Below are positions 12,001 through 24,118 of a stretch of 64,000 nt of DNA, one piece after another (position 1 is the stretch's first letter; every line of letters begins with the position of its first letter). A model generated the notes under the pieces. It saw only the letters and a program-made list of their open reading frames with translations. It was not told the DNA's origin and did not search any database. A program made the position numbers and the translations under genes. The DNA lies in the NCBI RefSeq assembly GCF_002878395.1, contig NC_061120.1, positions 93,397,805 to 93,461,804 on the forward strand, given 5' to 3'. The stretch comes from Capsicum annuum (lineage: Eukaryota > Streptophyta > Magnoliopsida > Solanales > Solanaceae).

Positions 12001-12830
12001 AGGCTACACTTGTATTATCGGTACAAGAGCAACTATCAAGTAGAGTCTTGCAGATCAGAATGACGACATCCATTTCCTATCTTTAGGAGGCTATGGGAAA
12101 TTCTTAGGAGTTCTTCATTTTTGTCACTCACATCATGCTAAGAGTCTAATTTTGTTTATAGAATATTCCGTTGACTTCACTTTTTCAGAGATATCAAGGA
12201 CATGTGCTACCACTATATGTGATAAGGGTCTCGAGATTGAGCATAGGGATCCTAATCCTATTTATAAATAACTTAAAGGTTGTAAACAACCTATGGATTT
12301 GTTCTCAGCTTAGGGCCAAGAGAAGAGGCCTTTACTAGAACCTATTCTCTCACTTAAGAAAAAAATTTTCCCACTCCAGCTAGCGATAGGCTAGGGACTA
12401 GCCCAGGCTCTACCTGGGCTGATTTCTACTTCAAATCATAGAGATGCTTTAGTTTAGTTTTTAGGGTTAGTTGGTGGTGCACGGTATGATAGTACACTTC
12501 TATAGATCATAGTGGTACTAAGGTGGGGGTGTATTGTACAGCTGTGGCTCCCAGAGTTGAGGTTCCTTATACGCCAAAGACTGTTCAACTTGTAGTTTAT
12601 CAACTAGTTATTTCCGAACCTGCTATATCTGTCTAGGACCAAAAGATGTTGGGTAGATTCTAATGATTTGCTCTGCCTAGGTTTTATAGTGCTCCGGGCG
12701 AGGATGCATATGATTTCTGATTGCTTGTGTGGATGGGCTCAATAATTAGGGCCTACTTGAGACTTATGGTATGGATTAAATCCCATTTCAGTTGGACTTG
12801 GATGCTTGACATTGGTGAAGAGGTTATAAG
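12001..12830 (+). pseudogene. Element H: eroded 5' interior / gag region
   Basis: About 830 bp follow the PBS in plus orientation up to a minus-strand D-related LTR. A gag gene is expected here, but every frame is broken and I can point to no clear motif; 'gctccgggcgaggatgcata' near 12690 and proline/alanine-rich reads near 12540-12620 are compatible with gag. The call is by position. Confidence 0.35.
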
Positions 12831-14595
12831 GATTCTAGACCAGCTAAATCTTCTTCTTTGACATGGACTAAGTTCTCTGAGATATTTTTGGAGATGTATA
12901 TAACTCCAGAAGGGAGGTTCTTATAACCAACATAAACCATGTGAGCTACATGGAGTCCAACGTTTTTTCTTCCTAAGGAGAGAACCACAGATTGGCGGGA
13001 GCATCGTACTCTTGCCAGGGAGTACAACCTAAATTTAGTGATCATAATCTCATACTCGGCCTTTGGCCCATAATTATCATTATCAATCCTACGGTAGCAC
13101 GTAGTTTAGGGGAAATACCATATTTCCCGCTTGGTGCTAAATACTACTCCCAGACACTAGCTCAGAACGCGTTTGGATATCCACTATAAATATTACAAGG
13201 GTCAATCATGAAGATCAAATCAAATCTCTTTCTCATTTATCAAATCATAATCAATTTGTGGATTCCTAACTTGACTCAAATCAAATCAATCTTTCTCAAT
13301 ATCAAAATGTATCAATTCATTAAATCATGGAAACATCAATAACTTTGAAGAAATATCAAGACTCATTGTAACAACTCAATCTCATGAATTAATATACTCA
13401 GTAATCCAATTTGTCATAAGGAAGCTTAAAGCTTGACACATATCTTGAAAGCACTTGAAATATTAACTCATGGTAGAAATATGAAATTCACAATATTAAA
13501 TATCAAGTCATATCTTGGGAATAGTAAAATAATCATGTATAAAAAAGCTTGAACAATTTATATTCTCATAATCGCATGATGAAGTAATTTGGGTATAAAC
13601 CCACTAGCAAAATCATATAAATTCATGATAGAAATCAAAGCTTTGGGTACAAGAACAAAAGGATTGCTCTTGTTCGAAACTCCACATACCTTAATATTTG
13701 AAATTGGATGAATTCTAGGGCTTGAGACTCTATCCTCACTTGTAATAAATGATTCTTGAAGCCCACACTATGAGGAACTTGATTCTTGAAGAAATATTGA
13801 AGATTTATGGATGATTTTTGGAAGATTAAATAGTCTTGATTGAAACCCTAATATATATTCTTAAGAAAATTGGAAGAGAGAATGAAGAAATTAGGGTTTG
13901 AATGGAGATTCTCATATTTATATAGGGCTCCAAAAGATGGAAAAAGACCAAAATACCCTTACAAACATATCTCTTAGTTGATGAAAAAAAATAGTTGACG
14001 ACATTAGTGACAAGTTGTTTGACTTGTGACAAGTTGTCACGAAATGTCATCACAAAAGGGTGGATTTTAAGATTTTTGGCTTAAGGTTGACGACATTTTG
14101 TGACAATCCATCAAACTTGTGACAAGTCGTCACAAAATGTCGTCGCAAAATGTTGGACTTTGTGACTTTCTGCTTATGGTGACGATATTTTGTGACAAAC
14201 CGTCAGGCTTGTGACAAGTTGTCACAAAATATCATCATGAAATTTTTCAGGTTGACACGCTGGAGTAAAATGGACATAACTCTTTGCTCCGATACCGGAT
14301 TTAGGTGAAATTGGTACCTTGGAAAGATAATTCAATTATCTATCTGCTGGTGTATCATGAGATAAAAAATTATTAGGGTATCAATAGATATGCTCATTTG
14401 AAGTTGGCTATGCCAAAATCCTTCTCAAGAATTGAATCGGTAAGGGATGTTTTGATTCACCTAATCGCTAGGACATCTTTGAGGCCTTAATACATATCTC
14501 CCTTGATCAGAAAATAACTAAAGCACTATAATTTATTTCTCATGAGCTTGAGTCATGGTTGCACTATTGGTTAGAGTCTCGGGGTTTTACATTCT
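12830..14595 (-). mobile_element. LTR related to the D family, 3' part missing
   Basis: In reverse complement this follows the D LTR: 'gttcttataaccaac', 'gtgagctac.tgga', 'attggcgggagc.tc.tactc', 'tgccagggagtac', 'cctacggtagcac', 'ggtgctaaatactactccc' and 'tcaatcatgaagatcaaatc' all have counterparts in D (for example 22840-23170 and 30160-30490). On the minus strand the LTR begins TGTAAAACCCC at 14595, preceded by a PPT. The low-coordinate part fades near 12830 in element H sequence. Only this LTR edge of the element survives; its interior is replaced by the LTR of E. It is clearly more diverged from D than the D LTRs are from each other. Confidence 0.75.
13990..14250. repeat. Three tandem units with hairpin-forming arms (GACGACATTTTGTGAC type)
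   Basis: Three units of roughly 85-95 bp (about 13994-14060, 14088-14150, 14180-14245) each hold 'gacgacattttgtgac' followed by 'gtgacaagttgtcacaaaat' and 'gtcgtc', so each unit can fold on itself. The tgtgacaagt core is seen in all three. They lie about 350-600 bp from the minus-strand LTR start. Confidence 0.85.
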
Positions 14596-14609
14596 TCCAC
14601 CTTGGAGTC
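14596..14609 (-). other. Degraded polypurine tract of the D-related element
   Basis: Minus-strand CCAAGGTGGAAGAA abuts the LTR start TGTAAAACCCC. In D the corresponding tract is CCAAGGGGGAGATGA. It shows that 12830-14595 is a 3' LTR of a minus-strand element. Confidence 0.6.
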
Positions 14610-16781
14610 CAAGAAACCTTTTCAAAAACTCAAGATAATGCTTTTGATGAAATTCATGATTTAGTTTGATTGTGTTTATGACTTTTAAGTTAATGGGTTC
14701 TCTAGTTAATTATTTAATTAAAATATTTATGTGAAGTAAGGTGATATATGTGTAGTATCATCTGAAACTATGTTAAACTCTTGAAATTTGCCAATGGGAA
14801 TGTGAATTATAATGCCTATTTTTTGTATAGGGCTATGTGCATATGTTATACTTACCAAGTGTTTGATGAATTGCTCATGTGAGTTAATAAGTGAAGAAAA
14901 TCATTCCATGCTCGTTATGTTCAAGTTGTATCATGCAAGGGTTTGACAAATTATTTATGAGAATGAAATAATGCCATGTTATAGTATGGTAATACGTGTT
15001 CTCCACTCATGTACAAGTAATATATCTCAAGTGGTTGTTAAAATATCTAAATGGATGAATGAAAAATATGTAGCCACTATTGAGCTTTTAAGCTTGTGCC
15101 ATGATTTAGTTATTATGCTATCGAGTCCTAGGAGTACTTGTACCCGACAATTTAGTTGTGTTCCTAGAGCCCGTATCAGTTTTCATGACACTCACAGTCA
15201 ATCCATGATCAGTAAAAATCAGTCAATCATATGACTTAGGAAAATTTAGTAAATTCAGTATCAGTCTGGTAATCTCAGTGATCTCAGTAATTTTAGCGAT
15301 CTTAGCAATCTCAGTAATCTCAATAAACTTAGTCAGTTATCAGATCTTAGTAGTATTCAGTTTAGACCTCAGTAACTAAGTCAGTTAGTTAGCAGAACTC
15401 AATAGTATTCTGTCAGTTGATAGAATTCAGTAGTATTCCATCATTCAATGAAACTCAGTGAACTCAGTTCAGTTCAGTAAAACTGTACCATTGGTAACAA
15501 CTCAATCATGCCTAGTATAAACTAAGAAAATCAGTTCAGTGTCTATTCAGTTGGAAGTAGGATTCAACACTGAGTGAACCCAGGGATGAGGGCTCACCTA
15601 TTATCTATTAGAAGGTGTGATCCTTGGTAGCAATCCCTATATTCTAGATCTACCTAGCCAGCGTAGGTCGAGATGTACCCCTACGAGTCTAGGGACTATT
15701 TTTCTCTTTCGAGTTTTCTTTACAGAAGGGGTTGACGGAAGAGCTCTCTATCAAAAAGGGTTTACTTAAAACTTGTCTTTACTTGTGGAATAGTACTAAC
15801 ACCATTCCCTCTGGGGTTATAGGTTGGACCCCACCAATTTATATTCGAGGTATATGAGTTAGATGATTACCTCCCACAGTCTCAGTTTTAAATTAAGTCT
15901 CAGTACTAGAACTCTGTTCAGTTTTATAGATATCAGGACTATCAAATACAGTCACTCAGCTCAGTATGGAACTCAGCTATTTTCATCAGAATTAGGATAC
16001 TCAAATACGGTCATCCAGTTCATTCTAGAACTCAGATAGTTCTTTAGATTCAGGACTATCAGATACAGTCACCCAGTCCAGGAAAAAAGTCAGATAGTTT
16101 TTTAGTATCAGTATACTCAGTTATCAGTTATCAATAATATAGTAGCAGTAACCTCAGATATTTGTTACTTACAAGTTCCATAATTTATATCATCAATAGA
16201 CTCAGTTTTTTAGTATCCTAGTATTGATAAACTTAGATGTCAGTACATCAGTATTCAATACTGTCATGACCCTAAGTCTAATTTATACATTCATACATGT
16301 ATTTCTCACGTGTTCATGTTCATGCCAATAGTCAGTTATTATTATTTATACCTATGAACCCTTGCACGAGCTCTCGAGCATCCTTAGTAGATCATACATT
16401 TAGCAGCCATACTAGCAGTGAGTCCTCATTTTTGGAGAATAGCATGATTATTTTATTACTTTTTTATTTAAGTAGTTTGGAGTTATTTGGGAACATGACC
16501 CATCAACTTTACAATTTTTAGTCAATTTTAGAGGATTTCAAACTACAACATATTTCAAACAGTTTGTTTTAGTTTTGGATATTGTTATACCCCATTATAG
16601 ACATTGTTTTACATCCAATATTAGTTCAATTTTGAACCTTATGGCCTTACTGATTATATTTCACATATTTACAGTATATTATGCACTGCTCAATTACAAA
16701 TATCAGTCATGGGTTAGCTTGTGGTCCTTTGAGGTCATGAGAATCGTGTAGTATTTTGGGTACCAGATTTGGGGCATTAAA
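14610..16781 (+). mobile_element. 5' LTR of element E (F family), 5' end truncated
   Basis: From 'agtccaagaaacc' onward this follows the F-family LTRs at 49190-49740, 53560-55241 and 61090-62802: 'tttgatgaattgctcatgtgag', 'gctatcgagtcctagg.gta', 'ttggaagtaggattcaacac', the 'ggtatgatccttagtagcag' type stretch and the terminal 'gtggtcctttgaggtcatga'. It ends 'gggcattaaa' at 16781, just before a PBS. The first several hundred bases of the LTR, including U3 start, are absent, replaced by the D-related LTR and PPT. The small open frames at 14971-15234 and 16297-16521 are within LTR and not genes. Confidence 0.75.
15230..15490. repeat. CTCAGTAA/CTTAGTCAG short-repeat array in LTR
   Basis: About 25 variants of an 8-12-bp unit built on 'ctcagt' or 'cttagt' occur in 260 bp (for example ctcagtgatctcagtaat). 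Comparable, shorter arrays are in the other F-family LTRs near 49690-49745, 54050-54150 and 61590-61700, so the array is a property of the family. Confidence 0.8.
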
Positions 16782-16785
16782 AACT

Positions 16786-16798
16786 TGGTATCAGAGCC
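16786..16798 (+). other. Element E: PBS for initiator-Met tRNA
   Basis: TGGTATCAGAGCC is a full match to the iMet-type PBS used by many plant LTR retrotransposons, four bases after the LTR end. It is the best preserved PBS in the window. Confidence 0.9.
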
Positions 16799-17001
16799 TA
16801 AGGTTCAACAGTGTCCTAGGAAGTCTGAAAAGCCACATCAAGTAGTCTTGTGCATGGGTGTGTTATGCACCACACTTATGGACAAGAGGTTATAAGATAT
16901 TTTGGGAACAGTTTCCTCTCTTCAGTATTTTTGTCGAACTAGTGATAACGAGCTCAAATTTAACTCCCAGTCTAATCCGGTCTTCTTTTCATTTACAGAA
17001 T

Positions 17002-18400
17002 ATGCCATCCAAAGCGGCTAGAAAAAGAAGAATCGGTAATCAGTTAGCACCTCAGCCCATTCAGGCAGATCCTCTGGACGAACATCCTTCTCATGCAGAA
17101 TTCAAGACTTCATTCACTACTCTAGCCAATTCAATCATAGCTCAAAATGAACAACCAATTGTTATTCCAGCCAACGTAGTGGCCAATTTAGCTTCATCCA
17201 AGATTTGGGAGTTCACCCGAATAAATCCTTCCCTATTCTCTGGTTTTAAGTCTGAAGAAGATCTACAGGAGTTCCTCGATCAAGTTTAGAAAGTCACAAA
17301 TATCATAGGAGTGATTTTCAGTGAGAGTGCCAAGTTAGCCGCCTATCACGTATAAGATGTAGCCCATACGTGGTTTAAATAGCGGAGGTAGATAGGGGTA
17401 TAGATGTAGGGCCCATAAATGGGAAGAGTTTGCTACGGCTTTCCTAGATAGATTCTTTACCCTAGAGCAAAAAAAAGCCAAAGTGTTGGAGTTCATCATT
17501 CTCAGGAAAGGTAGCATAAGTGTAAAAGAATACTTCCTCAAGTTCACCTAGTTAGCCAGGTACGCTCCCCATGTAGTGGAAGACAATAGATCCAGAATGA
17601 GCAAGTTTGTGTCTAAGGTTTTAGGTAGAGTGGTAAAGGAGTGCAGGGCTGTCATGTTGATTAAGGAGATGTACATATCTAGACTTATGGTCCATGATAA
17701 ATAGATTGAAGAGCAAAGACCTAAGAAGAAGGAAAGAGAGAATAAGAGAGCCAGAATAGGTAGTTATAGTTTTTCTCAGCCAGGGTCACAGGGTGGTAAC
17801 CGTTCTCAGTATAGTCAGAATCTTGCAGTTCCAATTCCCCCTTTATCTAGTGCACCAGTACTAAAGTTCAAAAATGACTGTAAGAATGAGGCGCCAGGCT
17901 CCAAAACCCAGGGTAGTGCAAGCATTATTCTCACTCATCCGCTTTGCGAAGAGTGTTGTAAGTATCATAAGGGTGTGTGTAGAGTGGGTAGTAATATATT
18001 TTTTAGATGTGGAGAGTCCTGATATAAGGTCTGAGACTATCCTAAAACTGGTCCACAAAGTTAGCACTATGGTCCTTCAGCTTAGTCCGGTCACCCAAAT
18101 CAGTAGGGTGGCAATTCCAGTGCTATCAGTGGGCTACACCCAAACAGACTCTATGTACTTCAGTCTCGATAGGATCAGGAATGTCCTCCTGATGCAGCCA
18201 CTGGTATGTTACAGATACCTTATTTATATGTTTAGACTTCTTCAGATTCATGAGCTTTTTTTTATTTATAACACTTTACATACCAGTCAATTTTAAGGAT
18301 AGAACAGATGTTAATAGGACCTTTCATAGTCTCTACCCAGTGGGTCAGTCTATCATAGCCTGACAGGTATACAGAAATTATCCGGTTATGGTACCTCAAA
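17002..18400 (+). pseudogene. Element E: gag and start of protease, broken
   Basis: The gag start codon at 17002 is kept ('MPSKAARKRRIGNQLAPQP'), and the first 95 codons are open to a TAG at 17287: a basic N-terminus, 'DEHPSHAEFKTSF' and 'IWEFTRINPSLFSGFKSEED', all typical of chromovirus Gag. After the stop, homology continues through many stops: 'YHV.DVAHTWFK', a 'RFFPLE'-type core and a zinc knuckle near 17990-18040 reading 'FFRCGES.YKV.DYP', in which glycine, arginine and cysteine positions are hit. A protease remnant ('GMLQIPYLYV', 'TFHSLYPVGQS') ends near 18400. RT, RNase H and IN are absent, so a large deletion removed most of pol. Confidence 0.8.
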
Positions 18401-18779
18401 AAGCCATACCATTAGGTTCTAGTAGTAATACCAGTATAGGTAGGAAATCAATAAGGGAAGATAATTCTGACCCATTCCTATCTCAGTTCGAAGTTTTGTA
18501 CTTCAGCCATCACGATACTTACACATGCATCATGTTACAATTCCGTAAACCCAACATATATTCTCACTTTCCATAGAATCATGTGTGTTTAAGTTTCTAG
18601 TATGAAGAATCCCAGTTCACTCAGTGTTACGAATCATGTCCCATAAACACAGAAATTCCAAACTCAAGTCATACAGCTCATGACTCATGTACTCATATCA
18701 TTTTTTATAGTATGTTCAGCCCACATGACTAAGGCTACACTCCTAATGATTGGTTATAAATTTAGACTATGTCACATAT
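18401..18779. other. Unassigned junction between E and the LTR of C
   Basis: No coding domain is visible. Phrases such as 'cagttcgaagttttgtactt' and 'acagctcatgactcatgtactc' resemble the non-coding 3' interior that precedes the LTR in F (52500-52740), so it may be the 3' tail of E after an internal deletion. The boundary with C is not resolved. Confidence 0.35.
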
Positions 18780-20053
18780 ATCCATAGTTTAGACCCCTCG
18801 GTGAATCCGTGGTGGTGATATTCCGTCCCTTAGTCCTTAGTTATAGTATCATTCAGTAATTAGTATTCAGTAAAGGAATGAGATAGTCCTACAGAACCAT
18901 GGCCTTTAGTTATCAGTTATTTAGCCATCAAGATTTAGTACTTTAGTACTAGTCTAACCCTTGGTGATAAATCCTACTCCCAATTAAATGACACTGGTTT
19001 TATTCATGGTTTAACATAACATGGTACTGTACTGACATGGCTCAACTTAAACTTGAATATAGTAATGAAAGCATGTTGTGCCAAACATATGATTTGAAAA
19101 GTTTAAATAACAAGTAAACACATAGGTATCATGTGTTCATCACCCACTATCACTTAATGATTATTGAAAGTCAATACAACATATAAAACAGTGACCTAAA
19201 GTCATAACACAATGACGCAAATTATGAGACATTTCAATATCCTGATAATTTATGTAAATGTAAACATGAGAATAAGGTAATCTTGGGATCATAACATTTT
19301 TATACAGTTTAAAGCATAATTTGAGAATTTTGACTTGATGTTATACGAACATAACCTAGGGTTTTTAAACTTCAACATGTAGGAGCATGATTTACATAAG
19401 ATAAAAACTATTAGCTTTGCTTAATTGAAAAACTAACGAGAAAACCTGGATAAGTTTCATTGATTACATGGAAGATGATCATAATTATAGTAAAATTCAT
19501 AATCAAATCAGAAGAGGTTTTGTGGGCTCAATAAGTGAATGTAAACTATTGATGAATACCCGACATAATTCAAGTGGATGAATTCTTGAAAAAACTCTTG
19601 AAATCAGAACATAAATTTGGGAGGTCTTGAAACAAGAAGCTTGAATTTCTTTCATGCAAAGATGACAAGGGTTTTTAAGTGAGTACTAAATATTTGAGGT
19701 TATAGGAGTGAAAATAACTTGTTTAAAGACACCTTATTTCATTTAAGGATTATTAGAAATAGTTTAGGGGTATGAAACACATGAGGTTTTGTGATGCACG
19801 CCAATAGCACACATAAGGTTGGGTGGCGCACGCCAATAGAACACCTGAGGTTTTGATGTGTACACTAATAGCACACCTCATCCAGTGGCTATTTGCCATT
19901 GCGATATGACGCACATGCAGAGAACACTCATTTTAAGGCCTTAATGCTCCTCAACTTAACTAATTGCATCTAAACATGGTGTACTATCAAAATAAGGGTC
20001 CTAAAGGTCATTTTGAATATATTATTTGAGCGTTATAATCATGGGGTGTTACA
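18780..20053 (-). mobile_element. 3' LTR of element C (low end approximate)
   Basis: On the minus strand it begins TGTAACACCCC at 20053, directly after a PPT. Its first 830 bp match the other C LTR at 43701-44540, with shared stretches such as 'gacttgatgttat.c.aacat', 'taggagcatgatttncataa' and 'ataaaaactattagct'. The low-coordinate end is not visible as a clean TG or CA terminus and is set where similarity to LTR-like sequence fades. Contains the 'gcacgccaatagcacacc' repeats. Confidence 0.7.
19785..19880. repeat. Three units of a 'gcacgccaatagcacacctgaggtt' type repeat
   Basis: Three units of 30-38 bp in a row, each with 'acgcc/cacta' followed by 'aatag.acac'. The core 'cgcacgccaatag' recurs in the other C LTR at 44262-44345, also in three units. 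They lie about 170-270 bp inside the LTR start on the minus strand. Confidence 0.8.
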
Positions 20054-20069
20054 TTATCTCCCCCTTGGG
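20054..20069 (-). other. Element C: polypurine tract
   Basis: Minus-strand CCCAAGGGGGAGATAA lies immediately upstream of the LTR start, as in the other chromovirus copies of the window. It fixes this LTR as the 3' LTR and the element as minus-strand. Confidence 0.85.
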
Positions 20070-20239
20070 AATTATTCATCCTCAAATAAAACTATTTAAG
20101 ATGAAGCTCTAAAAAGGCTGAGATCATACACTAAACACTCATGTGTTAAACAACTATTAAATAACTAAATCTAAAACATGATACGTGGATTGAGCTGAGT
20201 TTTGTGAATACTTGCTATGACATGACGACAGTTATATGG

Positions 20240-21540
20240 GTAAGATAGAGAATGAGAGAGTCTATTTCAGAGAAACCATTGCCCCAAGCCGAATCTGAAT
20301 TCATAAGGAAAATATGGGTATACTTGGCTTGCATATCTTATTATGCCTCCCAAGTGGCCCCCTCTATGGATAGATTTCGCCATAGCACTTTTAACAGAAG
20401 AAACTTCTTTATTCCTTAGCCTATGAATCTGAAGATCAAGGATTTCAACTGGAACTTCTTCATAGGAATAACTATCCTTAAGATCCATACTTTCTAAAGG
20501 AAAAATAGAAGTTGAATCACGAATAGCTTTTTTAGTAAAGAACTATGGAATATCGGATGCACTGATACAAAATCTGCAGGCAACTCTAACTCATAAGCTA
20601 CCTTCCCAAAATGGCTCAAAATTTTGTATGGGCCAACGTAGTGGGGACTGAGTTTCCCCTACTTTCCAAATCTCTTCACTCCTTTCATAGGAGAAATTTT
20701 TAAATAAACTAAGTCTCTAGCCTCAACTTCAAGATACCTTCTCCTCACGTTTACATAAGATTTCTAATGACTTTAGAATGTCCACACCCTCTCTTGAATT
20801 AACTAAACTTTCTCTATTGCCTTAAATAGTGAATCTATTCCTATCAATGAAGCCTTACCTACTTCAAACCAAGTAATAGGAGATCTACATCTCCTCACAC
20901 AGAGAACCTCAAAAGGAGCTATCTAAATACTGGAGTGGTAACTACTGTTGTAGGTAAACTCAATAAAAGGTAAGTGGTTATCCCAACTACCATTAAAGTT
21001 AATAAAGCACACCCTCAATATATCCCTTAAAGTATGAATGGTCCTCTCTGCCTATCCATCTCTCTAAGGATGAAAAGCTGTCCTAAGATGAACTTTGGTA
21101 CCACAACCCTTCTAAAAAGCCTTCCAAAAGTGAGAGGTAAACTGAGTACCTATATTTGAAATGATAGATAGTCGAACCCCATAAAACTTTACCAACTCCC
21201 TAAGATATTGACTGGCATAATCCTCAGCTGAGTACTAAGTATGAACTGGCATGAAATGGGTTGACTTGGTCATTCTATATACAATAACTCAAATTGAATC
21301 ATGTTGGCGACGCGTATGAGGCAACCTTGTACCAAATCCATATTCACCACCTCCCACTTAAATGTGGAAATGCTAAATTCTTAAAGTGTACCACTATGCC
21401 TTTGACGATCAGCCTTAACGTGCTGACAGTTCAAATATTTAGCCACGAATTTTGCAATATATTTTTTCATACCATTCCAATTATAGATTTATCTCAAATC
21501 ATGATAAATCTTATTGTCTTCGGAGTGAATAGAATATCGT
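20240..21540 (-). pseudogene. Element C: integrase core and chromodomain, broken; continues at 31200
   Basis: Minus-strand reading gives, from high to low coordinates, the catalytic integrase, the GPY/F-type region and a chromodomain. Visible pieces are 'IISNIGTQFTSHFWKAF' near 21110-21165, '[11 protein letters not shown]' near 21040-21070 (catalytic Glu kept), a '[11 protein letters not shown]'-like region near 20630 and the chromodomain piece 'EEVPVEILDLQIHRLRNKEV' at 20267-20488. The second catalytic aspartate (normally ISDRGTQ) is asparagine. Stops and frame changes are frequent. The coding stops at the atcgt target site of element D at 21536 and resumes at 31200. Confidence 0.8.
21536..21540. 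repeat. Target-site duplication of element D, left copy (atcgt)
   Basis: atcgt here and atcat at 31200-31204 flank element D. One transition separates them. Rejoining at this site restores the host integrase region of C, which supports the call. Confidence 0.8.
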
Positions 21541-23904
21541 TGTGATGCCCCAAAAAAATTTTCGTTAAGATTTCAGATGAAAATATGTTGAATTCTGTTC
21601 TTTATCGTGATTAATAATTTTTATGTGCGGAATTTTTGGATATGCAACCCTTCATTGCGTGGAGCATCAAATAATATTTCCAACGATATATGGATCATCC
21701 AAAATAGACACTCGAGCGATGAGTTATGATCATTCTGATCTAACCGTGAATAGTGGTAAACAGTAAATGTGCAGGAAAAAAATACTATGGCCTGGAGAAT
21801 TTTAGGGTCAACTTCAAATGATCATTACTCCTTGTACATAATGATCTGGGTGAGCTACTATATATCAACAGATATCTCTGAAAGTCCTCTTTCCAATGAA
21901 TTTTTTTTCATCCAATTTGTCCATTGGAGAAAAAAGTTATGGTCAGTCTACTTCAACCTATCAAAATATTCCACCAAAGGACAGATTTGATATTATTTGA
22001 TTTTTAAGGGTATTTTGGTCATTCTCACTCTAATCCATCCGGGTAAACCATGGATTTAAGTTCATTAAGAGTATTCAATTACTTATTTTTCTCCAAAATT
22101 TCCTAAGTCTCAAACCCCAACCCTACTACTCCAAATTTCATCCTTCTATGTCTCTTGATTGAATCGTAGAAATTTTAAATTGATTTGGGATTCAAGTTGA
22201 TCATGTTAAGGGCTTCGAGAAGTACACATTATTTTCGTGAATAAAGTTCCAGAGTCGGAAGTTCATATTCATCTTTCATTTTTAGGTATGTGGGGCTTTG
22301 AACAAGATTATCCTTTCGATCTTGTGCCCGGTATTTTTGTTGAATTACATTGACATGAGATTTTACATGTTTTACCATGAATTGGAAATATGGTTTTATA
22401 TCTTATATTATTGTCCATTAGCTATGGGATTATGTCATCCAATGTGTGTATGATGTTGAGATGAAATTATGTCCAAAAAGTATTTGATTATGAGAGTATG
22501 ATGATTTAATTTGTTAAGCTTTGATTTATACTATCATTCCACTATTTCCTTATTATGAATTTATAATGGATATTGGAAATTCTATATCCCTACTATGGGT
22601 TGATATCTCAAGTACTTTTAAATAAGAGTTGGATCGCAAATTTAGTAATGTTGATATTGTAAGTTGCAATGAATCTTGGTATTTTTCAAATGGTTTTGAT
22701 GAGTTAAATTGTTGAAAATATTATGTATTGAGTCTTCATATCCTTGTCCAAATGTCTAGTCGGTTATGGTTCAATGCATTGATACCTTGTTGATGTTGAG
22801 GAAGATTAAAATGTTTTGAGCTAAAATGTGTTGAGTTAGGAATCCACAAATTGATATGATTTGATAAATGAGAAAGAGATTTGATTTGGTCTTTATGATA
22901 GACCCTTGTGATGTGTTGGTGGATTTCCTAATGCGTTCTGAGCTTGTCGGGGAGTAGTACTTAGCACCAAGAGGGAAATTTGATATTTCTCCTAACCTAT
23001 GTGCCACCGTAGGGTTGTTTGATGATGATATTATTGACTAGAGAGCCAGATTATGATTATTGCAGTTTTAAGGTCGTACTCGCTGGCAAAGAGTATGACG
23101 CTCCCGCCAATGGGGTTTTCAAATGTTGATATTCCACGTAGCTCACGTGGGGTTGTCGGTTATAGAAAACTACCCTATCTATAAGAGTCATGTTTATTAA
23201 AATATCGAGTCACTCCAAGTTTTAATATGGTAAGTCAAGTTGCCTATGATGATCTATATGATTTATGAGGTTTTTCTCCTACATTTCTTATCTAAGATGT
23301 TATGAGTTGCATGATTCAATGTCACTCAAGCCAGGTGTGTCATTACGGTTTGTATGTACATTTTTATGAAATTTATGATATTATTTATATTTTGCATGTG
23401 CCCCCACATACTCAGTACATATCTTGTGCTGATCCACATATTTCTCTATAGGCTACATTCTTACCATGATGTAGGTTCAGGTGCTCAGCCGCAGCCACGA
23501 CAGTGATATCCGAGTGATGCATCTACATTTCTTCAGTGGTGAGTCCTCATGGTTCAAGGACCAATTTGCCAGTTTTGGTGTTGTTGTTTTATGATCCTTT
23601 TGGTCTGTTGCGTCAGTTGGGGGTTCTCCCAATGGCTCGTTGATTTTGCTGTATAGAGGCTATGTTAGAATAGTGTATTGTTGGGTTGGTTTGTGTATAG
23701 ACATTCCATATATGTACAGTCTAACAATATTCTATGCCATGTGCGATGTGCTATGATATGTACTTATATATATATCCTTAGCGTAGTATGTTTGTTTTTG
23801 TGTTGGAACCCAAGGGTAGTGTTTTAGCTTAAAGGGTTAGCTTGAGGCTACGTGTAGCCTTGGGCACCGTGTGGCATCTTGGGATGATATTTTGGGGCGT
23901 TACA
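21541..23904 (+). mobile_element. Element D: 5' LTR
   Basis: Starts TGTGATGCCCC at 21541 and ends GGGGCGTTACA at 23904 (2364 bp); matches 28869-31199 end to end. The first 420 bp contain two copies of a conserved block: 21677-21735 ('tttccaacgatat' to 'gagcgatgagttatgatc') and 21888-21948 ('ctttccaatgaat' to 'aaaaaagttatggtc'). The open frames at 21769-21990 and 22771-23007 recur in the 3' LTR and have no domain, so they are not called. Confidence 0.92.
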
Positions 23905-23907
23905 AAC

Positions 23908-23922
23908 TTAGTATTAAAGCCT
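23908..23922 (+). other. Element D: mutated PBS for initiator-Met tRNA
   Basis: 'ttagtattaaagcct' stands where ttggtatcagagcct is expected. The three differences are all G to A or C to T transitions. Position three bases after the LTR end supports the assignment. Confidence 0.8.
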
Positions 23923-24118
23923 AAGCTTTTGAAAAGTCCTAGGGAGTTTTACAAGCCGCGTTACGTAGAGTCTTGAGCATCGGTGTGTAGCGCGCCACAC
24001 TTATGATCAAGAAGTTGCGGGGCATTATAGGAAAATTCGTTTCTTTCTTTCTACAAGAGTCTATCATGCTTACAACTATTTCCTTCAGCTGTTAATTCGT
24101 GCGTTCTTATGACAAAAA

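Noticed and set aside
13990..14250. CRISPR-like array
   Set aside because: Units are diverged, self-complementary and not separated by unique spacers of constant size, and they lie in a plant LTR.
17874..18296. 140-codon plus-strand open frame
   Set aside because: It is out of frame with the gag/protease remnant of element E that covers the same bases.
21769..21990. Open frame present in both D LTRs (also 29098-29319)
   Set aside because: Its presence in both LTRs follows from LTR duplication; there is no domain and the frame overlaps the conserved non-coding block.
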